From Diogma glabrata (taxonomy: Eukaryota; Arthropoda; Insecta; Diptera; Cylindrotomidae): a DNA stretch of 64,000 nt. Location of the stretch: positions 368,864,850 through 368,928,849 of the forward strand of contig OY856186.1 in assembly GCA_963693315.1 (NCBI GenBank), given 5' to 3'. Below the pieces are notes generated by a model. It did not search any database. It saw only the letters and a list, made by a program, of their open reading frames with translations, and was not told the DNA's origin. Every line of letters starts with the position of its first letter. The stretch's first letter is position 1. Both the position numbers and the translations under genes were made by a program. Below, piece by piece: positions 46,054 to 57,249 of the stretch.

Positions 46054-46248
46054 TCACGTGGATTTTGGAATGTCAATGAATGATATACGATAAGGGGAAA
46101 AAGGGGTCACGTCATCATCAGTTGATGGAGCGTCTCTGGTTGATGCAAAAGAATCGTCATCAGGTTCCTGGATATTAGGTTTAACCGAGGTCGAGTTCAT
46201 AACGCTGTCCCATTTTACAAACTTATTTTTGTTCAATTGAAATAAATC
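46054..46248 (-). CDS. Candidate terminal exon on the minus strand, unrecognised
   Basis: Sixty-four codons plus a TGA (46054..46056) are open right up to a good splice acceptor (ATTGTGTTTTAG, AG at 46249-46250), in a phase that reads GAT TTA TTT immediately after the AG. The product begins DLFQLNKNKFVKWDSVMN and continues with an acidic serine- and aspartate-rich tail (EPDDDSFASTRDAPSTDDD), ending SFIDIPKST. Such tails are common at the C-termini of host proteins, for example transporters or signalling proteins. The base composition differs from the surroundings. Possible AATAAA signals on the minus strand lie at about 45781-45786 and 45809-45814. It lies inside, and antisense to, the 3.25-kb insertion, so a captured host exon is one reading. 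No upstream exon was found. The family is unknown. Confidence 0.4.
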   Translation of the reverse strand, partial: DLFQLNKNKFVKWDSVMNSTSVKPNIQEPDDDSFASTRDAPSTDDDVTPFSPYRISFIDIPKST

Positions 46249-48490
46249 CTAAAACACAATGTTGAAATTCTCCTGATTTGATTAGCCATTCAAATTAAGA
46301 TTCAATATTCAAACTGTTTGCATTTAAGCAAAGCGGTGTAGAAAAAATATTAGAGTTTGTTATTATAATCAATTTAATATATTCCGGTTGTAAATTTTAC
46401 TACAAATAAAACTAGTATCAGCAAATGGAATTCCATCCATACCTCCATAAAATCACACACCCACAGCCTCACACGTACGTACGCACAATCACTCCTAAAT
46501 ATACACACATGCACCCATATTTGAAGGCATTCACATCCATACTCATTCATACCTAAAAATAAAAACTAAATCATGACTCACCCCAGGTTTAGTCCGGATC
46601 CACTCCTCAACACCTCTCTGGCCTAACCCCTCATAACTTTACATCAGCACTAGTAGTTCGTTGTGTAGGTTTATTTTCCCCTTTATTTTTTTTGTAGTTC
46701 GATATACCGGTGGATTTACAACTGTGTCACCTTACTTCAATTCAGTTGAGGATAGAATCGTTCATAAAAACATAGACAAACAACAGTTCTTTATATACAC
46801 CTTAGTTCCTTAAAAAAAATGATCACTATATCCTGCAGAAACTGTATCAGCAATTTTCCCCTCTTCAACAAGATTACTTGGTGACTGATGTAATTGGTAA
46901 CTGATCGCAATTTTATGGTACCACTATTTAGGTCTTGAAAATTACCACAAGCTCGGTCCAGATTGTGAACACTGACCTTTCTCTTAGCGTAGCACTTTAA
47001 CATTCAACGAAAAAAATGGCCACGATCCTGAACTATGATAACCTAACCCCCCCGTCTCTCGAAATCAAACGAAAACAACAACATTCATATATTTTTTCCA
47101 CTAACAGTTTTCATTTCTTGCTTTATTATATATAAGTGAATGAAATAAATTACAATAATCAAAAACAAATTAACAGTTTAGTTATATATCACTTCAGTGC
47201 ATCAAATATAATCGAAAAACTTAGGTTGATGACCTACACAATTGATAAGTATTTTCTTCAAACAACAAGAAAAATACTATCTTTCTACGTTAACAACACA
47301 TTCCTAACAATGTCAACGATAGTTACTAATGTTATTATTAGCCAAAAAAAAAATAACAACACTATGAACGTTGTTTTACTTTACTTATTCTAGCATTACC
47401 GTGCACTGGTGTAAATAAAAAAGTTCCACAATATAAAAAAAATACAATTCATTAAGTTACATTTTATACTAATCTTAATATCAACCGTTACGGCTCTTTA
47501 TATTTTATTTGATTGAACCGGTACTTCACATTACACAGACAATTATTTTATTTTAATTTTAACTAATATGTAATATTATTTTGTTTTGGCAGACATTTTC
47601 ATTTGTTTTTCTATAAGCAAATTCACTGGTATTTTTATTTATTTTCAAAATTACTACAAATTCTATTGTATATAACTACATCAGTATGTTACCTCTAATT
47701 TAGATTTATCGCTTTAATCGTAACTACATCCGCCATTCGCACCATGTGAACAATTCTTTTTCGTTTTGGTTTTCATTTCCTTTGTTGATTAAATCTTTGA
47801 CGACCGTTGTTTTAGTTTTCTTTACCACATAACAGAAAAACAAAAAAATAAATATATCACAGTAAGAAACACTGATTTTAAATTAAAATAAACAACAACG
47901 ATAAAGGCACCATCTGCTTTTTTTTAGTCCATCAAAGAAAAACCAAATCGCCAAATGAAAACGTCAAAAAACCAATCCAATGACACACGAAGTCGAATAA
48001 TAAGAAACCGAAGCTAGCTATCGCGTTCTATTTATAGTCAGCTAACGCCGTTATTTGTTTATTCAACAATAACGAATCGATAAGATAGTTTCTTGGGCAA
48101 TTTTATGTTTGTTTTATCGTTAGTTATTTTACCCACTAAAATGTATGGACTGCTAGTTTGTAATAGATATTGGAAAATATTTAAGAAAAACATTGTTTAC
48201 AAAACGATTGTACGAATCATACATGTAAATAGCGCGATTATGGATTAATGTTTACAAATTAAATATAGGAAATTACCTTTGGAGAAATATTACACAACTA
48301 TTTCAGGACAATAATTTTTTTTTTTAATGGAAACCAAAGCAGATGATGATTATGGATTGAGTATGCGAAGCCATGTGTACAGGACAAAATGAAAACGACT
48401 AGGAAAATCTCTGTCAAGGCAAACTTGGTATATGCGGGACAGTGGTTCGAAATATAATTATGGAGTTTGAATTACCCGTCATAACACCCA

Positions 48491-48545
48491 TCAAGGACAG
48501 TCTTACTTCATCAGGAATCCTATTTTCTTCAGATTTGTGCCTACA
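48491..48545 (+). repeat. BEL 3' LTR, second part
   Basis: TCAAGGACAGTCTTACTTCA through to GTGCCTACA corresponds to 40397..40453 of the 5' LTR. It is followed by GTCTT, the outer target duplication. This places the true end of the BEL element about 3.3 kb beyond where the first part of its LTR stops. Confidence 0.85.
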
Positions 48546-48550
48546 GTCTT

Positions 48551-49180
48551 TCTTTGATAAACTTTATTGTAGTTCTCAAATGACTTTAGAAATATTTGCA
48601 TTTGCAATTTAAAAAAAAGTTACTATTAAAAAACCAACACCCTTAATTTTTAATTATTTTTTAAAACTTTTGCGTGCAATTCGTAATAATCGAGCTCACA
48701 GACCGGACTAGTTGGAGTTATTTCAAGGCACGCAACTCCTTGGATGTTCCAGATTCTGGTTTCATTATCAGAAACACACGATGTTCATAACATGAGTTTT
48801 TTTCTAAGTTTGAATTGCTGAATTCCTATTTACCTCATATCTGTTTCCGAGCAGGGAGGGAACAAAGAAATAAATGCAAATGTGATGATACGTTTTCGTA
48901 ACCGATTGATGATAATATTATAATATAAGTTATCTAGAAAAATCCTTTAACCTTTTTTTCTAATTTTTAAAACAAACTTTCATCAAACATAGAAATTTAT
49001 TTCAAAAAAATATTAAAAAGTAAATTTAAAAAACCAAAAGAACTACATCAAAAGAAGCAAGCACGAAAATGTATCTTCGAATGAACGAATGAAAACTTAT
49101 AAAAAAATTAATTCCTTTTTCTTCGAGAACGAAGCTCACGTTCCAAAAAATACAAAAAAAAACGAAATTACTTAAAAAAA
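48551..49180. other. Non-coding stretch with a repeat segment
   Basis: 48696..48788 resembles 24282..24383 (GAGCTCACAG..., CAAGGCACGYA, ATGTTCAT). The rest is AT-rich and featureless. Confidence 0.35.
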
Positions 49181-49549
49181 GTCCAAGCGGCACGTATATC
49201 CGCTAGAAATAGGTAGATTTCGAGATCAGACAGTTTTGTGTGCCAGTAGAATCATATTTATTAGATTAGTTTAAACAAAACAAACTAATTTCAAACAGAT
49301 ATCGAACAAATTTTAAAAAGATAATTAGCTACCTACAAGCAAAATTATATCTATCCAATTTCGCAACAAACAAATATCAAATCTACCACAGAACATGTGT
49401 GTAACAATGTGTAACAATGACACAAACCTACTCTATATCATATGTCGTGCAATTACTGCAAAATATCAAAATAGTTTATTTCTAAGAAAAAAAAATTAAT
49501 TTCTTCTATTCAAATCTTTTATTTTTTTGACTGTTATAAGGTTGACATT

Positions 49550-50560
49550 GACTGTTATAAGGTTTTTGGAAATTGTAGTTGGGGATTGTTGCAAACTTTT
49601 TTGTTGAAGCCAACAAGTCAAAAACGTCTAACTGCAGAGGTTTATATTTATAAGAAACGGATTAAAATGTTTCCACAGATTCTAAATTTATGAAGATTTT
49701 AAAAACATTAGTATCCAAACGGCCGTTATAACGGATTAAAAAAACTACTTTTTTTTCTAGTATAAAGCCTATAGTTCCTTAACCATGTGTCAGATTTTTC
49801 TGATTTACGAACTTGTCCAAGATATTAATAAAACACACATTTTTAAGAAAGGTTTTTTGATCTGGCTCCACAAATGCAACCGTGAGAGCGCCGGTTGATT
49901 CAAACGCATTTTGTGATTTACAAGCTTTGTTGTTGGAGCCGCTCACTCAGAAACCTCCAACTGTAGAGGTCTTTTTTTGAAATAAACTGATTAAAAAGGT
50001 TTCAAAAATTCTAAATTTATGAAGTTTTTAAAAATATTAGAATCCAAACGGCCGTTATAACGGATCTAAAAAACAGAATTTTTTTCTAGTATAAAGCTTC
50101 TAGTTTCTTAACCATGTGTTGGATTGGGCTGATTTACAAACTTGTCCAAGATATTAATAAAACGCACATTTTTAAAGAAGGTTTTTTGATCTGGCCTTAT
50201 AAATGCGACCGTGAGAGTGCCGGTTGTTTTAAAAACAAAATTTTTTTTGCAAACTTTTTTGTTGGAGCCGCTCACTCAGGAACCTCTAACTGTAGAGGTC
50301 TATTTTTAAAACAAATTGATAAAAAAGATTCCAAAAATTCTAAATTTGATAAATTTTTTGAAATATTAGTATCCAAACGGCCGTTATAACGGTTTTAAAA
50401 AATCAATTTTTTTCAGAAAAAAGCCTCTAGTTTCTTAACCACGTGTCGGATTTTGCTGATTCACGAACTTGTCCAAGATATTATTAGAACACACAAGTAC
50501 AGAAAATTTTTTTGATCTAGCTCAACAAATGCGACCGTGAGAGTGCCGGTCGTTTTCGTT
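49550..50560 (+). repeat. 329-bp monomers, about three per 1549-bp unit
   Basis: GGCCGTTATAACGG recurs at 49721, 50050 and 50379, exactly 329 bases apart. Other shared blocks are ACTTGTCCAAGATATTA, GTGAGAGYGCCGGT, GCCGCTCACTCAG and CTGYAGAGGT. The monomers differ from each other by some 10-20%, while the two large units appear identical, i.e. a higher-order repeat. The same array recurs in the second unit at about 51100-52110. Confidence 0.85.
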
Positions 50561-50575
50561 ATATCTCATATCGTT

Positions 50576-50602
50576 TATATATATATATATATATATATAT
50601 AA
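50576..50602. repeat. (TA)n microsatellite
   Basis: Perfect TA repeat followed by a T-run, duplicated at 52125..52151 with the same length. Confidence 0.9.
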
Positions 50603-52278
50603 ATTTTTTTTTTTTTTTGTTTTTTTGTCTCCGCTTATCATATATAGTCGTTTGGCACAAAAATTTTTCCGAAATTCCGAGATGAAGCCCATTGCAATAG
50701 GTAGATTTTTATATGAAATCTACCTAAAAGTCCAAGCGGCACGTATATCCGCTAGAAATAGGTAGATTTCGAGATCAGACAGTTTTGTGTGCCAGTAGAA
50801 TCATATTTATTAGATTAGTTTAAACAAAACAAACTAATTTCAAACAGATATCGAACAAATTTTAAAAAGATAATTAGCTACCTACAAGCAAAATTATATC
50901 TATCCAATTTCGCAACAAACAAATATCAAATCTACCACAGAACATGTGTGTAACAATGTGTAACAATGACACAAACCTACTCTATATCATATGTCGTGCA
51001 ATTACTGCAAAATATCAAAATAGTTTATTTCTAAGAAAAAAAAATTAATTTCTTCTATTCAAATCTTTTATTTTTTTGACTGTTATAAGGTTGACATTGA
51101 CTGTTATAAGGTTTTTGGAAATTGTAGTTGGGGATTGTTGCAAACTTTTTTGTTGAAGCCAACAAGTCAAAAACGTCTAACTGCAGAGGTTTATATTTAT
51201 AAGAAACGGATTAAAATGTTTCCACAGATTCTAAATTTATGAAGATTTTAAAAACATTAGTATCCAAACGGCCGTTATAACGGATTAAAAAAACTACTTT
51301 TTTTTCTAGTATAAAGCCTATAGTTCCTTAACCATGTGTCAGATTTTTCTGATTTACGAACTTGTCCAAGATATTAATAAAACACACATTTTTAAGAAAG
51401 GTTTTTTGATCTGGCTCCACAAATGCAACCGTGAGAGCGCCGGTTGATTCAAACGCATTTTGTGATTTACAAGCTTTGTTGTTGGAGCCGCTCACTCAGA
51501 AACCTCCAACTGTAGAGGTCTTTTTTTGAAATAAACTGATTAAAAAGGTTTCAAAAATTCTAAATTTATGAAGTTTTTAAAAATATTAGAATCCAAACGG
51601 CCGTTATAACGGATCTAAAAAACAGAATTTTTTTCTAGTATAAAGCTTCTAGTTTCTTAACCATGTGTTGGATTGGGCTGATTTACAAACTTGTCCAAGA
51701 TATTAATAAAACGCACATTTTTAAAGAAGGTTTTTTGATCTGGCCTTATAAATGCGACCGTGAGAGTGCCGGTTGTTTTAAAAACAAAATTTTTTTTGCA
51801 AACTTTTTTGTTGGAGCCGCTCACTCAGGAACCTCTAACTGTAGAGGTCTATTTTTAAAACAAATTGATAAAAAAGATTCCAAAAATTCTAAATTTGATA
51901 AATTTTTTGAAATATTAGTATCCAAACGGCCGTTATAACGGTTTTAAAAAATCAATTTTTTTCAGAAAAAAGCCTCTAGTTTCTTAACCACGTGTCGGAT
52001 TTTGCTGATTCACGAACTTGTCCAAGATATTATTAGAACACACAAGTACAGAAAATTTTTTTGATCTAGCTCAACAAATGCGACCGTGAGAGTGCCGGTC
52101 GTTTTCGTTATATCTCATATCGTTTATATATATATATATATATATATATAAATTTTTTTTTTTTTTTGTTTTTTTGTCTCCGCTTATCATATATAGTCGT
52201 TTGGCACAAAAATTTTTCCGAAATTCCGAGATGAAGCCCATTGCAATAGGTAGATTTTTATATGAAATCTACCTAAAA

Positions 52279-53470
52279 GTATCTTAGGAAAAGTTTTTTT
52301 TCCTCTGATTATGCAACTCATGCGAGAGAATATAGTCTAGAAAAAATAAAATTGTTTCATTCAAATGTACATAATATTTACATTAGCAGTAACACATTAA
52401 AGTTGAGCTTTTTCAATTATAAGTTTTTTTTTCTCGTATTCATGATAAAATCAAAATATGTAAAATGAAATGAAGAAACTTTTTTGCAAAAAATAAATAA
52501 AATTATATTGAAAGCAATTTGAAATTTTAAATTAAATTTTGGGGTTTTTATTAAATTCAGTGTTTGTAGCAATTGTTAGTGATGAAAGCTACTTGATAAC
52601 AACTCGAAGATAAGTTTATTGATGTAACTTGTTTGCCATTTCAGACAAATTTCAATAAAAAATTTCTTGTAATTCCAATTAAATTTAGGAGTCCGAACAA
52701 TACAAGAAAATTAAGATATTTAACGCTTACGAATTATGTACTTTTCCTCTAGACAATTTATCAAAAATATTTTCTCAATGGAAAATATTGAGACTTAACA
52801 ACTCTAATCGACACTTCGATACGATGTTTACTTTTTTTCAAATATTAGATTTATTGTTATAATAATCTAAATACTATTCCCGCCATCATCTTAATTACAA
52901 TAAAGAAAAAATCTTCAAACTAATATAATCAAGTCAGTTATTCCAAATAAACAGAATAGAACCCCTAAATGTTTAGTCAAATTATTCTAATTTTTAATTT
53001 TATTTATTTCACTTAGAGGACTAAAATTCTTCTTTCACCCACAAAAAAAAACGAAAACCCCAACAACAAACAAATTCTAAAAGTGAAACCGGAAAATGAA
53101 TAACAAGGAAAAAATAATAAGAAAACAATTAGTTTTCCTCAATAATTTCACTAATAGAATTTTTCGTAGTAATTTTTTCAATTTTCTTTTGAAATTCAAT
53201 TATAAGAGGAAGTTTAAGAAGATTATTGTTTTTGGTTTCTTTGGGATTGCGTTGTGGTTTTGTTATCGATATATGTTTTGTTTTTTACTTACGCAATTAA
53301 ATTAATTAATTTATTAGAATATAATCGTCATAAAATTATATTAAAATATTGGAAAAGTTTATAAATAAAACTCACCTTGGGCTAAGTTGGGTTCTGTTTT
53401 TGATTTTAATTTTTGTTGTTGGTTTGCGAAACAAACTCTTGTAAAGTTTTTTCTTCCTGGCTGTATTTTT
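52279..53470. other. Non-coding stretch, nothing identifiable
   Basis: AT-rich. The 69-codon frame at 53096..53305 is basic and phenylalanine-rich, as expected of translated AT-rich DNA. No element ends were seen. Confidence 0.4.
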
Positions 53471-54777
53471 GGGGTTCCGTACTATAAAAAAGTAAAAACA
53501 TCCTATTGGTGATACTTCGGTGTGCGCCCGAATTTCTCCATAATTGATTTACTCACGAACTATAAGTGCTATCAAGTTGAAATTTTCTACAGTTTTTAAA
53601 TGTGTTCTCTCACGCCTACTGATAATAAAAAAAATTCAAACGTTTGTTTTCACCTATATTTTATGAACATAGATAAGGAGATAGTAGAACAAAAGTTTTT
53701 TTAAGGAATCGAGTTTGATTTAGAAACATCGAAAAAGATCAAAATATTTCAAAAAAACTTTCAATGATTTTTCGACTGCTTAGTTTTTCAGATATTGCCA
53801 AAAACGTGTGTTTTTTGCCTGCCCCTTAACTTCGAACATTACACAAGAAAAAATTTGAAAAAACTCATGGTTATGGGTAATGTTGTAAAAATTGAACGAA
53901 AATTATAGCCGTCGGCTCATCATTTCAAATGTAATTTTGAGGGGGTTGAGAGTGAAAATTTTGAAAAAAAATTATCCCTGACCCTGTCGAACGTCAGGGT
54001 GTCATATTTATTATTTTTTACTAGTCCAAAATAATTTGGTTTGTAATTTTCAAAAGCGCAGTTTTTGAGTTATGTTCAAAAAAGTGAAAAAAATTCCTGT
54101 CCCCCCTCCCCTGAACTTCGAACATTACAGAAAAACATTACACAAGAAAAAATTAAAAAATTTAATGTTGATCACTAATTACAAACATTTTTGATTTGGT
54201 TGAACTCGGCCAGAAAATTGGTTGAAGTATAAAATTATTAAAGTCAAGTAAATTGAGGTTAAGGATCTGTTCTTTTCGTTAGGTCTGATACAGTACCACC
54301 AATGCAGAAAAATAGTAGCCACATTCACTTCGATTTTAGCTCTGCTGGCAGTCATTATGAATATTTTTTTTTCAACTAGAGTTCAAATCCTGTTGGTATA
54401 CTAATCTCCTCAATGTTCAGTAGACAAATCACTCGACAGTGTTAACAATGCACTCGTTGGCAATAATTTAACGACACTTTTTTGTCTAACTATTGTGATA
54501 GGTGACTGTAATGTTAGTTTCAATAAAAATCCTTAAAACTGGCTCTCAAACTATATTCTACAAAAATGAACCAACAACAGTTGAACAATTGATAATATAT
54601 TTTCCAATATAAATAATTTATAAGCTGGCGTTATTGAATCTTTCTTAAGCCATCATAAACAGCTTTTTGTAAGATGCAAAACAACGTAAACCTATGCTAA
54701 GAAAAACTGTTGTCAAATATTATATACACGGAACCCTCAGCGAGCGAATTATATTCGCACTTGCCTGACTTTTTTTT
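53471..54777 (+). mobile_element. Family B element, Helentron-like, most complete copy
   Basis: Starts GGGGTTCCGTA (53471). Near the 3' end, CACGGAACCC (54727..54736) is an inverted copy of the start. A stem-loop GCGAA-TTATA-TTCGC follows (54744..54758), and then the end CACTTGCCTGACTTTTTTT. This is the same plan as family A: 5' motif, inverted copy, hairpin, short tail. A GGGTTCCGTA / TACGGAACCC...CGCACTTGGC pair is, to my knowledge, widespread among insect repeats. The body holds degenerate internal units (CATAGATAAGGAGA; two GAACTTCGAACATTACA-like blocks). Non-coding. Confidence 0.6.
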
Positions 54778-55034
54778 AATTAATTGCACCAACAAATATC
54801 TAGAACTTATTTCGTTTATAAATTTGTTAATATTATATAGCAGAACCCCGAATATCGAGAAATAAACCTATAAAAAAATCTTTTTTATTTACATTTATAT
54901 CACTAGCATTAATTGATTCTGACTAGAAATACCAATTTCTTAATTTTGATGAAGTTGTAGAGATTGCTTTACTTAGCCAAACTCACCAATGTGAGTGATC
55001 TGATCTTTTAGTTTTTCAATAATTTTCTTTTAAC
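54778..55034. other. Non-coding stretch, nothing identifiable
   Basis: AT-rich sequence between the family B tail and the palindrome. Confidence 0.4.
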
Positions 55035-55353
55035 TAACATAATGTCAATCTCTTGTTACTTTACGCAAATAACTTATTTAATAAGTTTGATAAAAAATTA
55101 AAGAAAACAAAGCTTTTTTTAATTTTACTGTTACTCTATATATATATATATATATATATTTCAGCTTGTTAGGCCATCTTCTGGAGTAATCCAGAATCCA
55201 ATAATCCAGATTACTCCAGAAGATGGCCTAACAAGCTGAAATATATATATAGAGTAACAGTAAAATTAAAAAAAGCTTTGTTTTCTTTAATTTTTTATTA
55301 AACTTATTAAATAAGTTATTTGCGTAAAGTAACAAGAGATTGACATTATGTTA
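55035..55353. repeat. 319-bp palindrome, arms about 150 bp, 17-base loop
   Basis: Left arm 55035..55191 (starting TAACATAATGTCAATCTCTT) and right arm 55209..55353 are near-perfect reverse complements. They differ mainly in the length of an internal (TA)n tract, longer on the left. The inner block TTGTTAGGCCATCTTCTGGA is GC-richer. It would form a long double-stranded RNA if transcribed. Origin unknown. Confidence 0.88.
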
Positions 55354-57249
55354 TTTGAAAACTTACGCCAAGTGCCAACGGCAAACAGTGTTAATGATTT
55401 TCTTTTATAATTTTTTATTTTCACACATCATCATCATTGGTGTTCTGTTTGAGCAGGTCCCTGGTGTTACTGTTATGCCCACCAATTGTGTGATGTCCAA
55501 CATGTAGCGTTTGGAAAATTCTACAATCTAATACAGAACAATTTGAGTTCTGAGTAAAGGTGTTGGCAAAGGAGCAAGATTTTTGTAGTTACGTCTAACA
55601 GTAAAAACTAACCCCGGGGCATAACACCTTACCATTTTCCATCCTTGGTTCAACAACGTTGCATGTTTTGCGTTAGCATAATGTTTACTCAATAACATTT
55701 TTTATTAACATGATCATGCAGTATAAATAACTTTTTGCCTCACCCTCAGTTATGTCTTCATAAGATTAGTTTTTCTTATGAACATTTTAATTTTATTGTA
55801 CGTAAATGTTTTATTATTGTTTGTTTTACTTAAACGAAACAAAAGAGTTAAAAGTGTATGATCTCTTTTTCATTTTATTGTATTGAAGCAGAGGGGGAAA
55901 GCTTTAGATGTGTATGATCATTTCCAGTTCTTCTTTTTTTTGTTATTGAGATATTTCGTTATATGTCAACAAATGACATTTTTAACGGGTTAAATGATGA
56001 TATGATGGTATCTATTAGAGGGTGATTCCTATTTTTATGATATCTTTCAATTAGCTGGTAACAATAGGCATATGATAGAACCAATCTATTAACCAGTTTT
56101 GATGTAATTGTATTAATAGTATCGATGACTACAAAACGAGAGGATGCTATGCAATCAACTTTTTTCTCTTTCGTTTAGTTTAAGAAAATGCTACTTATAG
56201 CTGCGTTTTTGAAAAAATATTGTTAAGTCCCGATTTATAAATCGAATAAAAATAAAAGAGCCGGAATCTGATAGTTAATTGAAAATTAAACTCTAAATGT
56301 TAAAGTTGGTTTTTTTTATAATAAAGAAATTAAAACTAAAATTTTTATTTATTAATTTTGTGATTGTTTTTTTCATATTTGAAATAAAATTCGTTGTGAT
56401 TATCTTTGTGTTTTTACTTATACTATTTGGAACCGTGTACAAGTTCATCGTGTTGTAAAAGTGTCTTATTTAAGTGAGTTTGCCTTGGCAACTTTTTTTT
56501 TCTTTATCTCCATTTAGGAGCATAGGGCGTACTTGCCCTGGCATTAGTGAATGAAAAATGTCGTAAATGAAAATAAAAGGGCAGAAATATTGATAAATGT
56601 TGTGTCAAATTTATCAAGAATAAAATATATCTCCTATATGATGTTTATAAAACAGTGAACTTATTGTATGCAGTTTCAAAGGTTTTGAAAACAAACGGAA
56701 CGAAAATAAGATCGTTGGCTTGATTTAAAGCAGAGGCCGTGAACAAAATGGTCAAAAGTATATTAAATTACACTTTTATGTTGATACGTGAAATATGGAA
56801 TTGTTACGGGCGTCAGCAGGTTGGCGGAAAAAAAATGATTTGTAATTGAAATGATTATTATACGTGTGCTTGTGATGCTGGTTTATCCTTTGATTTTATT
56901 TACCTTTGGGGGGTTAATATTGCAAGTTGCTTTCAACGAGCGTGTATATGGATGACGCTCTAAATTTTTTGGGAGAAGTGATTTTTTTTTAATTTAATTG
57001 GTGACTGACACCAATCAACATTATTTTTAATCTATTGTCTCTCACAATGCTAGTTTTATGTTGTATGTTAGATATATTAAATTGGTGTTTTTTTTAGAAG
57101 TCCAAATAAGATAACAAAATATTTTTCAATAGAGATCTTTCTAGTGTTAGAGTTCACGCATGGTCCGTTCATTCATATATCGTTTAAAATCAATAACCCT
57201 TGAATAAATAGATACGGTATGTTTCTATTTATAATAACATAAGTCCAAT
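55354..57249. other. Non-coding stretch, nothing identifiable
   Basis: AT-rich with short homopolymers. The 55440-55680 part is less AT-rich but not open. No element ends were seen. Confidence 0.4.

Larger units (their letters stand above)
45241..48486 (+). mobile_element. 3.25-kb insertion in the BEL 3' LTR, LTR-retroelement-like
   Basis: Starts TGTTGTGAAGC and ends GTCATAACA, i.e. TGTT...AACA. It is flanked by CCCA on both sides (45237..45240 and 48487..48490), and the shared flank can be read as CACCCA. About 200 bases in, TGGCGACCCCCTTACG (45443) resembles a tRNA-Arg primer-binding site, followed by a C-rich leader to about 45670. A related 5' region lies on the minus strand at 31757..32526. 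No second copy of the first 200 bases is found at the right end. The element is therefore either defective, composite or not a standard LTR element. It carries no pol gene. A second CACAC/CATAC-rich stretch is at 46440-46560. Confidence 0.65.
40004..48545 (+). mobile_element. BEL/Pao LTR retrotransposon, defective, with nested insertion
   Basis: Bounded by matching LTRs and by GTCTT on both outer sides (39999..40003 and 48546..48550), the 5-bp duplication expected for BEL/Pao. Inside are a gag zinc knuckle, an aspartic protease, RT, RNase H and integrase fragments in BEL order. They are broken by many stops, and the catalytic part of RT is deleted. The 3' LTR is split by a 3246-bp insertion at 45241..48486. 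Without it the element is about 5.3 kb. Confidence 0.88.
49181..52278. repeat. Tandem duplication, two 1549-bp units with no visible difference
   Basis: GTCCAAGCGGCACGTATATC starts at 49181 and 50730. The units 49181..50729 and 50730..52278 agree in every line compared, including the length of the (TA)n tract and the following T-run. Each unit ends with a hairpin TAGGTAGATTT...AAATCTACCTA, and the start also holds TAGGTAGATTTC. Either the duplication is very recent or it is an assembly artefact. The 91-codon frame seen in each unit is not supported as a gene. Confidence 0.9.

Noticed and set aside
50114..51938. Two identical 91-codon frames (50114..50389 and 51663..51938)
   Set aside because: They lie wholly inside the 329-bp satellite-like monomers, neighbouring monomers do not keep the frame open, and the identity follows from the exact 1549-bp duplication.
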